A DNA stretch of 64,000 bases from positions 4,620,501-4,684,500 of the forward strand of contig NZ_CP077094.1 in the NCBI RefSeq assembly GCF_014269025.2. The letters run 5' to 3'. The notes below the pieces were generated by a model. The model was not told the DNA's origin. It saw only the letters and a program-made list of their open reading frames with translations, and searched no databases. Positions 9,607 to 18,385 of the stretch are shown in pieces. The number at the start of each line of letters is the position of its first letter. The first letter of the stretch is position 1. This stretch comes from Pseudomonas promysalinigenes (GTDB lineage: Bacteria > Pseudomonadota > Gammaproteobacteria > Pseudomonadales > Pseudomonadaceae). The translations under genes and the position numbers were made by a program.

Positions 9607-10137
9607 TTGACCACCATCGTTTCTGTCCGCCGTAATGGCAAAGTCGTCATGGGCGGCGACGGCCAGGTATCCCTCGGCAACACCGTGATGAAAGGCAATG
9701 CCAAGAAGGTCCGTCGCCTGTACAACGGCGAAGTGATCGCAGGTTTTGCCGGTGCAACCGCCGATGCCTTCACCCTGTTCGAGCGCTTCGAAGCCCAACT
9801 GCAGAAACACTCCGGCCACCTGATCCGTGCAGCCGTCGAGCTGGCCAAGGACTGGCGTACCGACCGGTCGTTGAGCCGTCTGGAAGCCATGCTGGCCGTT
9901 GCCAACAAGGACGCTTCGCTGATCATCACCGGCAACGGTGATGTGGTCGAACCCGAAGACGGCCTGATTGCCATGGGTTCCGGTGGTGGCTATGCCCAGG
10001 CCGCAGCCCGCGCGCTGCTGAACAAAACCGACCTGTCGGCCCGGGAAATTACCGAGACCGCCCTGAACATCGCTGGTGACATCTGCGTGTTCACCAACCA
10101 CAACCTGACCATCGAGGAGCAGGACCTGGCCGAGTAA
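9607..10137 (+). CDS. hslV: HslV, ATP-dependent protease peptidase subunit
   Basis: Proteolytic subunit (ClpQ) of the HslUV heat-shock protease; threonine peptidase of 176 residues. The TTG at 9607 is chosen because the next residues [12 protein letters not shown] give the conserved N-terminal catalytic Thr after Met removal. An in-frame ATG at 9559 would bury that Thr and lies in the promoter. A GGAG site lies 9 bases upstream of the [18 protein letters not shown] and [15 protein letters not shown] are family motifs. It is expressed from the sigma-32 promoter just upstream, together with hslU. Confidence 0.96.
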   Translation: MTTIVSVRRNGKVVMGGDGQVSLGNTVMKGNAKKVRRLYNGEVIAGFAGATADAFTLFERFEAQLQKHSGHLIRAAVELAKDWRTDRSLSRLEAMLAVANKDASLIITGNGDVVEPEDGLIAMGSGGGYAQAAARALLNKTDLSAREITETALNIAGDICVFTNHNLTIEEQDLAE

Positions 10138-10151
10138 TCAGTTGTTCTGGC

Positions 10152-10176
10152 GCCCCACCCCGGCGGTGGGGCTTTT
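10152..10176 (+). terminator. Terminator-like hairpin between hslV and hslU
   Basis: GCCCCACC (10152-10159) pairs perfectly with GGTGGGGC (10165-10172) around a 5-base loop, followed by TTTT. It has the form of a weak intrinsic terminator inside the hslVU operon, 14 bases after the hslV stop and 36 bases before the hslU ATG. Partial read-through would lower hslU relative to hslV. Confidence 0.65.
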
Positions 10177-10212
10177 CCACGCTGAACACCTCGTCCAAGG
10201 ACCATTTTTGAT

Positions 10213-11556
10213 ATGTCCATGACCCCCCGCGAAATCGTCCACGAACTGAACCGCCACATCATCGGCCAGGACGACGCCAAGCGCGCCGTAGCCATCGCCC
10301 TGCGCAACCGCTGGCGCCGGATGCAGCTGCCTGCCGAGCTGCGTGCCGAAGTGACGCCCAAGAACATTCTGATGATCGGCCCAACCGGCGTCGGCAAAAC
10401 CGAAATCGCCCGGCGTCTGGCCAAGCTGGCCAACGCGCCGTTCCTCAAGGTCGAAGCGACCAAGTTCACCGAGGTAGGCTACGTTGGCCGCGATGTCGAG
10501 TCGATCATCCGCGACCTGGCCGATGCTGCATTGAAGATGCTGCGCGAGCAGGAAATCGTTCGGGTACGCCACCGCGCTGAGGACGCCGCCGAAGACCGCA
10601 TCCTCGACGCCCTGCTGCCCCAGGCCCGCGTCACCAGCTTCAGCGAGGAAGCAGCGCAGACCAGCAGCGATACCAATACCCGCCAGCTGTTCCGCAAGCG
10701 CCTGCGCGAAGGGCAACTGGACGACAAGGAAATCGAGATCGAAGTTGCCGAGAACATGGGCGTCGAAATTGCGGCGCCACCCGGCATGGAAGAGATGACC
10801 AACCAGCTGCAGAGCCTGTTCGCCAACATGGGCAAGGGCAAGCGCAAGACCCGCAAGCTGAAGGTCAAGGACGCACTGAAGATGGTGCGCGACGAGGAAG
10901 CCAGCCGCCTGGTCAATGAAGAAGAACTCAAGGCCAAGGCCCTGGAAGCGGTCGAGCAGCACGGCATCGTGTTCATCGATGAAATCGACAAGGTGGCCAA
11001 GCGTGGCAACGTCGGCGGCGCTGATGTATCCCGCGAAGGCGTACAACGCGACCTGCTGCCACTGATCGAAGGCTGCACAGTGAACACCAAGCTGGGCATG
11101 GTCAAAACCGACCATATCCTGTTCATCGCCTCCGGTGCGTTCCACCTGAGCAAGCCGAGCGACCTGGTGCCGGAGCTGCAAGGCCGCCTGCCGATCCGTG
11201 TCGAACTCAAGGCACTGACCCCAGAGGACTTCGAGCGCATTCTGCAAGAGCCCCATGCCTCGCTGACCGAGCAGTACAGTGCCCTGCTCAAGACCGAGGG
11301 CTTGAACATCGAGTTCGCCGCCGACGGTATCAAGCGCTTGGCCGAGATTGCCTATCAGGTCAACGAAAAGACCGAAAACATCGGCGCCCGCCGCCTGCAC
11401 ACCCTGCTCGAGCGCCTGCTCGAAGAGGTGTCGTTCAGTGCTGGTGACCTGGCCAGTTCCCATGAAGAAGCACCGATCCGTATCGATGCTGCGTATGTAA
11501 ACGGCCACTTGGGTGAACTGGCGCAGAACGAGGACCTGTCGCGCTACATCCTGTAA
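10213..11556 (+). CDS. hslU: HslU, AAA+ unfoldase of the HslUV protease
   Basis: ATPase (ClpY) of 447 residues that unfolds substrates and feeds them to HslV. Walker A GPTGVGKT is at residues 56-63 and Walker [12 protein letters not shown] at about 251-261. The intermediate I-domain lies between them, with [18 protein letters not shown]. The conserved C-terminal [14 protein letters not shown] inserts into HslV and activates it. ATG at 10213. A TTG/ATG start pair with a 75-base gap and a hairpin separates it from hslV. Confidence 0.97.
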   Translation: MSMTPREIVHELNRHIIGQDDAKRAVAIALRNRWRRMQLPAELRAEVTPKNILMIGPTGVGKTEIARRLAKLANAPFLKVEATKFTEVGYVGRDVESIIRDLADAALKMLREQEIVRVRHRAEDAAEDRILDALLPQARVTSFSEEAAQTSSDTNTRQLFRKRLREGQLDDKEIEIEVAENMGVEIAAPPGMEEMTNQLQSLFANMGKGKRKTRKLKVKDALKMVRDEEASRLVNEEELKAKALEAVEQHGIVFIDEIDKVAKRGNVGGADVSREGVQRDLLPLIEGCTVNTKLGMVKTDHILFIASGAFHLSKPSDLVPELQGRLPIRVELKALTPEDFERILQEPHASLTEQYSALLKTEGLNIEFAADGIKRLAEIAYQVNEKTENIGARRLHTLLERLLEEVSFSAGDLASSHEEAPIRIDAAYVNGHLGELAQNEDLSRYIL

Positions 11557-11561
11557 GGCCA

Positions 11562-11675
11562 GCGTCGCCTTCTTCGCGGGTAAACCCGCTCTCACCCGCA
11601 CCGCCCAAATGTGGGATGTGCCCCAACCTGTGGGAGTGGTTTTAGCCGCGAAGCGGCCGGCACAGGCCGACCAGG
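11562..11675. repeat. REP-type repeat pair after hslU
   Basis: TTCTTCGCGGGTAAACCCGCTC and, in opposite orientation, GTGGGAGTGGTTTTAGCCGCGAAGCGGCCGG resemble paired REP units of P. putida. They fill most of the 246-base gap between hslU and the DUF971 gene. No other gene or clear promoter was seen in the gap. Confidence 0.65.
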
Positions 11676-11802
11676 CAGTCGCCCCAAGGTTGGGTGGGCA
11701 CCTGGAACAGGTCATCGGGCGCCGCGCCGCCTCGAAAAGGCCCTTGAATCCCTCTACCGGAAGCTGGAAGCTTGCTGGACCAGCTACCTAGGGATTCCCG
11801 CC

Positions 11803-12180
11803 ATGGCCCGCATGCCCACCGCCATCAACCTGCACAAAGCCTCCAAGACCCTCAGCCTCACCTACGCCCCTGACGACGTCTACCACTTGAGCGCCGAGTT
11901 TCTGCGCGTTCATTCGCCTTCCGCCGAGGTCCAGGGCCACGGCAATCCCATCCTGCAATTCGGCAAATTGAACGTCGGCCTTAGCGGCCTGGAACCGGCT
12001 GGCCAATATGCACTGAAACTGACCTTCGACGACGGTCATGACAGCGGCCTGTTCACTTGGGAGTACCTCGAACAGCTATGCCTTCGTCAGCAACAGCTAT
12101 GGGCCGAATATCTCGATGAACTGCACAAAGCCGGCAAATCCCGCGATCCCGCCGAATCGGTTGTGAAATTCATGCTCTAG
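11803..12180 (+). CDS. DUF971 protein (gamma-butyrobetaine hydroxylase-like N-terminal domain)
   Basis: A 125-residue single-domain protein. The segments PTAINLHKASKTLSLTY, YHLSAEFLRVHSPSAEV and YALKLTFDDGHDSGLFTW match the small DUF971 domain that also forms the N terminus of gamma-butyrobetaine hydroxylase. The hydroxylase catalytic domain itself is absent. The ATG at 11803 (MARMPTAINL) is preferred over upstream in-frame codons that translate REP sequence. The stand-alone domain is common between hslU and phaC1 in pseudomonads. Its biochemical role is not known to me. Confidence 0.85.
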   Translation: MARMPTAINLHKASKTLSLTYAPDDVYHLSAEFLRVHSPSAEVQGHGNPILQFGKLNVGLSGLEPAGQYALKLTFDDGHDSGLFTWEYLEQLCLRQQQLWAEYLDELHKAGKSRDPAESVVKFML

Positions 12181-12533
12181 CTCAAGCCTTCCAGGCATTA
12201 GAGCGCATTTTCTAATCTCATCTGTTTGAATGCCTTACAGACAACCCCAATAAGGGTTGTCTTGCGCATTACATGAAAGTCGGGTAACCAATGGAACTGG
12301 CAAGTTCCCTGCATCGCCTTCAGGGCAATCAGGCACTGGCCGGTATGTAGAGGTCGCGAGCGAAAGCAGGCTGTCTTCACACGCAGAATCCCCCGCAGCT
12401 CATCACCGAATGCATCCGGCCTGCAGCACCGCTGTTCCTTATCACTGGTCACCCGAGTAGCGGTACTGGGTTGTCCGCTGTGCATGACGCTACAGCACCC
12501 CGGTACTCGTCTCAGGACAACGGAGCGTCGTAG
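12181..12533 (+). other. Intergenic region upstream of phaC1 (353 bases)
   Basis: No gene is supported here; short open frames lack ribosome sites and family features. The stretch holds a perfect 9-bp hairpin at 12239-12262 and two copies of CGGTACT (12461 and 12501). It must also contain the phaC1 promoter, where the TetR-like activator PhaD is expected to act. I could not place a -10/-35 pair with confidence. Confidence 0.6.
12239..12262. terminator. Perfect hairpin after the DUF971 gene
   Basis: AGACAACCC and GGGTTGTCT form a perfect 9-bp stem around the loop CAATAA. No clear T-run follows on either strand, so it may be a processed 3' end or a weak terminator for the DUF971 gene rather than a classical intrinsic terminator. 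Confidence 0.5.
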
Positions 12534-14213
12534 ATGAGTAACAAGAACAACGATGAGTTGCAGCGGCAAGCCTCGGAAAACACCCTGGGGCTCAACCCGA
12601 TCATTGGCATTCGCCGCAAAGACTTGCTGAGTTCGGCCCGTACCGTGCTGCGCCAGGCCGTACGCCAACCGCTGCACAGTGCCAAGCACGTGGCGCATTT
12701 TGGCCTGGAGCTTAAAAACGTGCTGCTGGGCAAGTCCAGCCTCGCCCCCGAAGGCGACGACCGCCGCTTCCAGGACCCGGCCTGGAGCAAGAACCCTCTT
12801 TATCGTCGTTACTTGCAAACCTACCTGGCTTGGCGCAAGGAGCTGCACGAATGGATCGGCAACAGCGACCTGTCGCCACAGGACATCAGCCGTGGCCAGT
12901 TCGTCATCAATCTGATGACCGAAGCCATGGCGCCGACCAACACCTTGTCCAACCCGGCCGCGGTCAAACGCTTCTTCGAAACCGGCGGTAAAAGCCTGCT
13001 CGATGGGCTGTCCAACCTGGCCAAGGACGTGGTCAACAATGGCGGCATGCCCAGCCAGGTGAACATGGACGCTTTCGAGGTCGGCAAGAACCTTGGCACC
13101 AGCGAAGGCGCAGTGGTCTACCGTAACGATGTGCTGGAACTGATCCAGTACAGCCCCATCACCGAACAGGTGCATGCTCGCCCATTGCTGGTGGTGCCGC
13201 CTCAAATCAACAAGTTCTACGTCTTCGACCTGAGCCCGGAAAAGAGCCTGGCGCGCTTTTGCCTGCGTTCGCAGCAACAGACCTTCATCATCAGCTGGCG
13301 CAACCCGACCAAGGCTCAACGTGAGTGGGGCCTGTCGACCTACATCGACGCGCTCAAGGAAGCGGTGGATGCAGTGCTGGCCATCACCGGCAGCAAAGAC
13401 CTGAACATGCTCGGCGCCTGCTCCGGCGGCATCACCTGCACCGCCCTGGTGGGCCACTACGCGGCGCTGGGTGAACAGAAGGTCAATGCCCTGACCCTGC
13501 TGGTCAGCGTGCTGGACACCACCGTGGACACCGATGTTGCGCTGTTCGTCGATGAACAGACCTTGGAAGCTGCCAAGCGCCACTCCTATCAAGCCGGTGT
13601 GCTCGAAGGCAGTGACATGGCCAAGGTATTCGCCTGGATGCGCCCCAACGACCTGATCTGGAACTATTGGGTCAATAACTACCTGCTCGGCAACGAGCCA
13701 CCCGTCTTCGACATCCTGTTCTGGAACAACGACACGACCCGCTTGCCGGCCGCCTTCCACGGCGACCTGATCGAGATGTTCAAGAACAACCCCTTGACCC
13801 GCCCGAATGCCCTGGAAGTGTGCGGCACCGCCATCGACCTCAAGCAGGTCCAATGCGACATCTTCAGTGTTGCCGGCACCTCCGACCACATCACCCCCTG
13901 GCAGTCGTGCTACCGCTCAGCGCATCTGTTCGGCGGCAAGATCGAGTTCGTGCTGTCCAACAGTGGCCATATTCAGAGCATCCTCAACCCGCCAGGCAAC
14001 CCTAAAGCCCGTTACATGACCGGTGCGGATCGCCCAGGTGACCCGGTGGCCTGGCAGGAGAACGCCGACAAGCACGCCGACTCCTGGTGGCTGCACTGGC
14101 AGCGCTGGCTGGGCGAACGTGCAGGCGAGCTGAAAAAGGCGCCGACGCGCCTGGGCAACCGTGCCTACGCCGCAGCCGAGGCTGCACCCGGGACCTACGT
14201 CCACGAACGTTGA
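12534..14213 (+). CDS. phaC1: PHA synthase 1, class II
   Basis: Polymerises medium-chain (R)-3-hydroxyacyl-CoA into polyhydroxyalkanoate at the granule surface. The 559 residues are the usual class II length. Cys296 of the lipase-like box GACSGG, Asp451 in GTSDHITPW and His479 in SGHIQS form the catalytic triad, at the numbers reported for this family. The start ATGAGTAACAAGAAC carries an AACAAGAACAA element overlapping codons 3-6, the type of site bound by Hfq/Crc. It heads the order phaC1-phaZ-phaC2-phaD, all on this strand with short gaps. Confidence 0.98.
   Translation: MSNKNNDELQRQASENTLGLNPIIGIRRKDLLSSARTVLRQAVRQPLHSAKHVAHFGLELKNVLLGKSSLAPEGDDRRFQDPAWSKNPLYRRYLQTYLAWRKELHEWIGNSDLSPQDISRGQFVINLMTEAMAPTNTLSNPAAVKRFFETGGKSLLDGLSNLAKDVVNNGGMPSQVNMDAFEVGKNLGTSEGAVVYRNDVLELIQYSPITEQVHARPLLVVPPQINKFYVFDLSPEKSLARFCLRSQQQTFIISWRNPTKAQREWGLSTYIDALKEAVDAVLAITGSKDLNMLGACSGGITCTALVGHYAALGEQKVNALTLLVSVLDTTVDTDVALFVDEQTLEAAKRHSYQAGVLEGSDMAKVFAWMRPNDLIWNYWVNNYLLGNEPPVFDILFWNNDTTRLPAAFHGDLIEMFKNNPLTRPNALEVCGTAIDLKQVQCDIFSVAGTSDHITPWQSCYRSAHLFGGKIEFVLSNSGHIQSILNPPGNPKARYMTGADRPGDPVAWQENADKHADSWWLHWQRWLGERAGELKKAPTRLGNRAYAAAEAAPGTYVHER
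12540..12550 (+). promoter_or_regulatory. Crc/Hfq-type A-rich motif at the phaC1 start
   Basis: AACAAGAACAA overlaps codons 3-6 of phaC1 and contains AANAANAA without mismatch. Catabolite repression of phaC1 by Crc at its translation start has been reported in P. putida. Its presence here is read from the sequence. Confidence 0.75.
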
Positions 14214-14276
14214 GTCGCAATGCCGTGGCCGCCTGGAGCGCGCCACGGTACCTCTTCAAGCTACCGAGCCATGCGC

Positions 14277-15128
14277 ATGCCGCAACCCTACATCTTCCGC
14301 ACCGTCGAGCTGGACGACCAATCGATCCGAACCGCGGTGCGCCCAGGCAAGCCCCACCTGACGCCGCTGCTGATATTCAACGGCATTGGTGCGAACCTGG
14401 AGCTGGTGTTCCCCTTTATCGAGGCACTGGACCCGGACCTGGAAGTCATCGCTTTCGACGTCCCTGGCGTAGGAGGCTCGTCCACCCCGCGCCATCCGTA
14501 TCGTTTTCCGGGCCTGGCCAAGCTGACCGCACGCATGCTCGACTACCTGGACTATGGCCAGGTCAACGTCATTGGCGTGTCGTGGGGCGGTGCCCTGGCC
14601 CAGCAGTTCGCCCATGATTACCCCGAGCGCTGCAAGAAGCTGGTGCTGGCGGCTACCGCTGCCGGGGCGGTGATGGTGCCGGGCAAGCCCAAGGTGCTAT
14701 GGATGATGGCCAGCCCTAGACGCTACGTGCAGCCATCGCACGTCATCCGTATCGCGCCCATGATTTATGGCGGCGCCTTTCGCCGCGACCCGGAGCTGGC
14801 CCTGCACCACGCCGCAAAGGTGCGCTCAGGCGGCAAGCTGGGCTATTACTGGCAACTGTTCGCAGGGCTTGGCTGGACCAGCATCCATTGGCTGCACAAG
14901 ATCCAGCAGCCGACCCTGGTGCTGGCCGGTGACGACGACCCGCTGATCCCATTGGTGAACATGCGCCTGCTGGCCTGGCGAATTCCCAATGCCCAGCTAC
15001 ATATTATCGACGACGGTCATCTGTTCCTTATTACGCGGGCCGAGGCCGTCGCCCCCATCATCATGAAGTTTCTCCAGCAAGAGCGTCAGCGCGCGGTCAT
15101 GCACCCCAGCCCGGCCCCTGGTGGCTGA
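14277..15128 (+). CDS. phaZ: Intracellular mcl-PHA depolymerase
   Basis: Alpha/beta hydrolase that releases hydroxyacids from intracellular mcl-PHA granules. The ATG at 14277 gives MPQPYIFRTVEL and 283 residues, the length I recall for the P. putida KT2442 enzyme; an ATG six bases earlier is also possible. The nucleophile Ser102 lies in GVSWGGA. The acid is likely in LAGDDDPLIPL and the base His in DDGHLF near the C terminus. It sits between the two synthase genes, so polymer turnover is made with synthesis. Confidence 0.95.
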   Translation: MPQPYIFRTVELDDQSIRTAVRPGKPHLTPLLIFNGIGANLELVFPFIEALDPDLEVIAFDVPGVGGSSTPRHPYRFPGLAKLTARMLDYLDYGQVNVIGVSWGGALAQQFAHDYPERCKKLVLAATAAGAVMVPGKPKVLWMMASPRRYVQPSHVIRIAPMIYGGAFRRDPELALHHAAKVRSGGKLGYYWQLFAGLGWTSIHWLHKIQQPTLVLAGDDDPLIPLVNMRLLAWRIPNAQLHIIDDGHLFLITRAEAVAPIIMKFLQQERQRAVMHPSPAPGG

Positions 15129-15183
15129 GCTGTCGCTTGCTGTTGCATGAACCTGTTCGTGGCCTGACAAGGGAGTGATCGCC

Positions 15184-16866
15184 ATGAAAGAAAAGCCGGC
15201 CAGAGGAACGTCATCGCTGCCCGCCACCCGCATGAACGCACAGAACGCCATCCTTGGCCTGCGCGGTCGCGACCTGATTTCCACCTTGCGCAACGTTGGC
15301 CGCCATGGCCTGGGCAACCCGCTGCATACTGCCCGCCATCTGCTGGCCCTGGGTGGCCAGCTGGGGCGGGTGATGCTCGGTGACACGCCTTACCAGCCAA
15401 ACCCGCGCGATGCGCGGTTCAGCGACCCGACATGGAGTCAGAACCCGTTCTACCGGCGCGGCCTTCAGGCCTACCTGGCCTGGCAGAAACAGACCCGCCT
15501 GTGGATCGAAGAAAGCCATCTGGACGAGGATGACCGAGCCCGTGCGCATTTTCTGTTCAACCTGATCAACGACGCCCTGGCACCGAGTAATTCGCTGCTC
15601 AATCCACTGGCGGTCAAGGAGTTGTTCAACACCGGCGGGCAAAGCCTGGTGCGTGGCGTGGCCCATCTGCTCGACGACCTTCGCCACAATGACGGCCTGC
15701 CCCGCCAAGTGGATGAGCGCGCCTTCGAAGTAGGCGGCAACCTCGCCGCCACCCCGGGTGCCGTGGTGTTTCGCAACCCGTTGCTAGAGTTGATCCAGTA
15801 CAAGCCAATGAGCGAGAAGCAACACACGCGCCCCGTGCTGGTGGTGCCACCCCAGATCAACAAGTACTACATCTTCGACCTGCAGCCGCACAACAGCTTC
15901 GTCCAGTACATGCTCAAGAACGGCCTGCAGGTGTTCATGGTCAGCTGGCGCAATCCCGACCCGCGCCACCGTGAATGGGGCCTGTCGAGCTACGTGGAGG
16001 CCTTGGAGCAAGCGCTCAATGTTTGCCGCAGCATCAGCGGCAACCGTGACCCCAACCTGATGGGTGCCTGTGCTGGGGGCCTGACCATGGCCGCACTGCA
16101 GGGCCACCTGCAAGCCAAGCGGCAACTGCGCCGGGTACGCAGCGCCACCTACCTGGTCAGCCTGCTGGAAAGTAAATTCGACAGCCCAGCCAGCCTTTTC
16201 GCCGACGAGCAGACCATCGAGGCAGCCAAGCGTCGCTCGTACCAACGCGGCGTGCTCGATGGCGGGGAAGTGGCCCGGATCTTTGCGTGGATGCGGCCCA
16301 ACGACTTGATCTGGAGCTACTGGGTCAATAACTACCTACTGGGCAAGACTCCACCGGCATTCGACATCCTGTACTGGAACGCCGACAGCACCCGCCTACC
16401 GGCCGCCTTGCATGGCGACCTGCTGGATTTCTTCAAGCTCAATCCGCTTATCCACGCAAAAGGCCTTGAGGTGTGCGGTACAGCGATCGACCTCAAGCAG
16501 GTCGACCTCGACAGCTTCACCGTGGCCGGCAGCAACGATCACATCACACCCTGGGATGCGGTGTACCGCTCGGCCATGCTGCTTGGTGGCGACCGGCAGT
16601 TCGTGCTGGCCAACAGCGGGCATATCCAGAGCATCATCAACCCGCCCGGCAACCCCAAGGCCTATTACCTGGAAAACCCCAGGCTCTCCAGTGACCCGCG
16701 CGCGTGGTTCCATGACGCACAGCGGCGCGAGGGCAGTTGGTGGCCGCTGTGGCTGGAGTGGATCACCCGGCGTTCCGGCCCGCTCAAAGCCCCCCGCGCC
16801 GAGCTGGGCAATGCAACCTATCCACCGCTGGGCCCTGCGCCGGGCACCTATGTCCTGACCCGATGA
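15184..16866 (+). CDS. phaC2: PHA synthase 2, class II
   Basis: Second class II PHA synthase, 560 residues and clearly paralogous to phaC1 along its whole length. Cys296 lies in LMGACAGG (GACSGG in phaC1). The Asp in GSNDHITPW and His in SGHIQS complete the triad. The N terminus differs from phaC1 and lacks the A-rich Crc-type motif. ATG at 15184 is preferred over an in-frame GTG at 15175. It lies 55 bases after phaZ and 13 bases before phaD. Confidence 0.97.
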   Translation: MKEKPARGTSSLPATRMNAQNAILGLRGRDLISTLRNVGRHGLGNPLHTARHLLALGGQLGRVMLGDTPYQPNPRDARFSDPTWSQNPFYRRGLQAYLAWQKQTRLWIEESHLDEDDRARAHFLFNLINDALAPSNSLLNPLAVKELFNTGGQSLVRGVAHLLDDLRHNDGLPRQVDERAFEVGGNLAATPGAVVFRNPLLELIQYKPMSEKQHTRPVLVVPPQINKYYIFDLQPHNSFVQYMLKNGLQVFMVSWRNPDPRHREWGLSSYVEALEQALNVCRSISGNRDPNLMGACAGGLTMAALQGHLQAKRQLRRVRSATYLVSLLESKFDSPASLFADEQTIEAAKRRSYQRGVLDGGEVARIFAWMRPNDLIWSYWVNNYLLGKTPPAFDILYWNADSTRLPAALHGDLLDFFKLNPLIHAKGLEVCGTAIDLKQVDLDSFTVAGSNDHITPWDAVYRSAMLLGGDRQFVLANSGHIQSIINPPGNPKAYYLENPRLSSDPRAWFHDAQRREGSWWPLWLEWITRRSGPLKAPRAELGNATYPPLGPAPGTYVLTR

Positions 16867-16879
16867 GCACGCCGACTGG

Positions 16880-17494
16880 ATGAAGACCCGCGACCGTATC
16901 CTGGAATGCGCCCTGCAGCTGTTCAACCAGCAGGGCGAGCCCAATGTCTCGACCCTGGAGATCGCCAACGAACTGGGGATCAGCCCCGGTAACCTTTACT
17001 ACCACTTCCATGGCAAGGAGCCCTTGATTCACGGCTTGTTCGACCGTTTCGAAGAAGCGCTGATGCCGCTGCTCGACCCGCCCCTGGAGCTACGCCTGGA
17101 GGCAGAGGACTACTGGTTGTTCCTGCATTTGATCGTCGAACGCATGGCCCAGTACCGCTTTCTGTTCCAGGACCTTTCCAACCTGACCGGGCGCTTGCCC
17201 AAACTGGCGCGGGGCATGCGCAGCCTGATCAATGCGCTCAAGCGCACGTTGGCGGCGCTGTTGGCGAGCCTGAAAGGTCAGGGGCAGGTGGTGAGTGAGA
17301 CACAGGCGTTGGGGCAACTGGTGGAACAGATCACCCTGACCTTGATGTTCTCGCTGGATTACCAACGGGTGCTGGGGCGCGAAGGTGATGTGGGGATCGT
17401 GGTGTATCAGGTGATGATGCTGGTGGCACCGCATCTGCAGGAACGACCACGGGCAGCGGCGGAGCAACTGGCCCTGCGGTATCTGGAGGGCTAA
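16880..17494 (+). CDS. phaD: PhaD, TetR-family regulator of the pha cluster
   Basis: A 204-residue TetR-family protein. The N-terminal helix-turn-helix covers about residues 1-50, with VSTLEIANELGISPGNLYYHFHGKE, and is followed by a helical ligand-binding domain. In P. putida PhaD is an activator of both the phaC1 and phaI promoters and responds to a fatty-acid-derived metabolite. It is the last gene of the phaC1-Z-C2-D run and converges on phaF, from which it is separated by a large inverted repeat. Confidence 0.95.
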   Translation: MKTRDRILECALQLFNQQGEPNVSTLEIANELGISPGNLYYHFHGKEPLIHGLFDRFEEALMPLLDPPLELRLEAEDYWLFLHLIVERMAQYRFLFQDLSNLTGRLPKLARGMRSLINALKRTLAALLASLKGQGQVVSETQALGQLVEQITLTLMFSLDYQRVLGREGDVGIVVYQVMMLVAPHLQERPRAAAEQLALRYLEG

Positions 17495-17527
17495 GCCCAT
17501 GGCGAGCGCAGTGCTGCGCTCAGCGCA

Positions 17528-17592
17528 TTCGCGGGTAAACGCGCTTGCACAGGGTAAGACGACAACCCTGTACTCGCGTGTTTACCCGCGAA
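17528..17592. repeat. REP-type inverted repeat between convergent phaD and phaF
   Basis: TTCGCGGGTAAAC (17528-17540) and GTTTACCCGCGAA (17580-17592) are perfect inverted copies. CAGGGT and ACCCTG pair again inside the intervening segment. As the only structured element between two convergent genes, it probably also acts as a bidirectional transcription stop. Confidence 0.75.
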
Positions 17593-17607
17593 GCAGCCGA
17601 CGAGGTG

Positions 17608-18375
17608 TCACGCTACTGGAGTGGCGTTCACCGGTGCCGACGCAGTGTTGTTGGCCGGGGCGGCGGCCGGAGCTGGGGCAGCAGTAGCAGCAGGTGCGCT
17701 GGCCGCTGGTGCGGCTGGTTTAGCGGCTGACTTGGCCGGCGCCTTTTTAACGGCAGGCTTCTTCGCTGCTGCAGGTTTTGCGGCAGGTTTGGCCGCTGTA
17801 GCTTTAGCCGCTGCTGGTTTGGCTGCAGGCTTAGCAGCAGCGGTTTTCGCTGCTGGTTTAGCCGCCGCGGTTTTCGCCGTAGCTTTGGCAGGCGCCTTTG
17901 CCAGTGGCTTGGCAGCGCTCTTGCTCGCCGCCGGCTTGGCTGGCGCAGCACGCGAGGAGACCGGGGTAACCGAGGCACCGGTCAACTTCTCGATCTGCTT
18001 GGTCAGGCTGTCGACCTGCTGGTGCAATGCCTTGATCTCGTTGCGGCTTGGCACGCCCAGGCGCGAAATAGCGCTGTTCAGGCGCTTGTCGAAGGCTTCT
18101 TCGAGCTCGCTCCATTTGCCCAACGCACGGTCCTTGACGCCCGATACCCGCGAAGTGGTCGAGGACTTGGCGCTGTCGGCCACATCTTCCGCGGTCTTCT
18201 TGGCTTGCTTCTCGGCTTTTTCGCCATCCTTGACCAACGATTCGAACAGCTTCGAGCCGTCCTGGTCGACCTTCGAATAGATACCCAGCCCCGCCAGCCA
18301 GATCTTGCGGGAGTACTTCTCGATCCCGCCGATCCAGGAGCTGCTTTCTTTGTCGGAATTCTTCTTGCCAGCCAT
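17608..18375 (-). CDS. phaF: PhaF, histone-like PHA granule phasin
   Basis: A 255-residue granule-associated protein. The N-terminal half is a phasin domain (WIGGIEKYSRKIWLAGLG to about residue 140, with a leucine-zipper-like helix before it ends). The C-terminal half is an Ala/Lys/Pro tail of AAKPAAK-type repeats resembling histone H1. In P. putida this protein binds both granules and DNA and segregates granules at division. The ATG at 18375 is chosen over an upstream extension that would run into phaI. It lies 10 bases after phaI and is expressed from the phaI promoter. AAGAAGAA occurs at codons 4-6. Confidence 0.95.
   Translation of the reverse strand: MAGKKNSDKESSSWIGGIEKYSRKIWLAGLGIYSKVDQDGSKLFESLVKDGEKAEKQAKKTAEDVADSAKSSTTSRVSGVKDRALGKWSELEEAFDKRLNSAISRLGVPSRNEIKALHQQVDSLTKQIEKLTGASVTPVSSRAAPAKPAASKSAAKPLAKAPAKATAKTAAAKPAAKTAAAKPAAKPAAAKATAAKPAAKPAAAKKPAVKKAPAKSAAKPAAPAASAPAATAAPAPAAAPANNTASAPVNATPVA
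18359..18366 (-). promoter_or_regulatory. AANAANAA motif at the phaF start
   Basis: AAGAAGAA on the minus strand covers codons 4-6 of phaF. It fits AANAANAA but is GA-rich rather than CA-rich, so it is a weaker Hfq/Crc candidate than the phaC1 site. Confidence 0.35.
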
Positions 18376-18385
18376 CCTGCTCTCC

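Noticed and set aside
10138-11715. 525-codon open frame on the minus strand across hslU
   Set aside because: Antisense to hslU with intact Walker motifs; the translation has no domain and continues into REP sequence.
12257-12460. 67-codon open frame in the phaC1 upstream gap
   Set aside because: No ribosome site, no recognisable composition, and it overlaps the 12239-12262 hairpin; treated as non-coding promoter region.
12198-13889. 563-codon open frame on the minus strand across phaC1
   Set aside because: Antisense to phaC1 with its full catalytic triad; no ribosome site or family feature.
17608-18000. Ala/Lys/Pro repeats as a possible assembly error or low-complexity artefact
   Set aside because: They are in frame and match the known histone-H1-like tail of PhaF.
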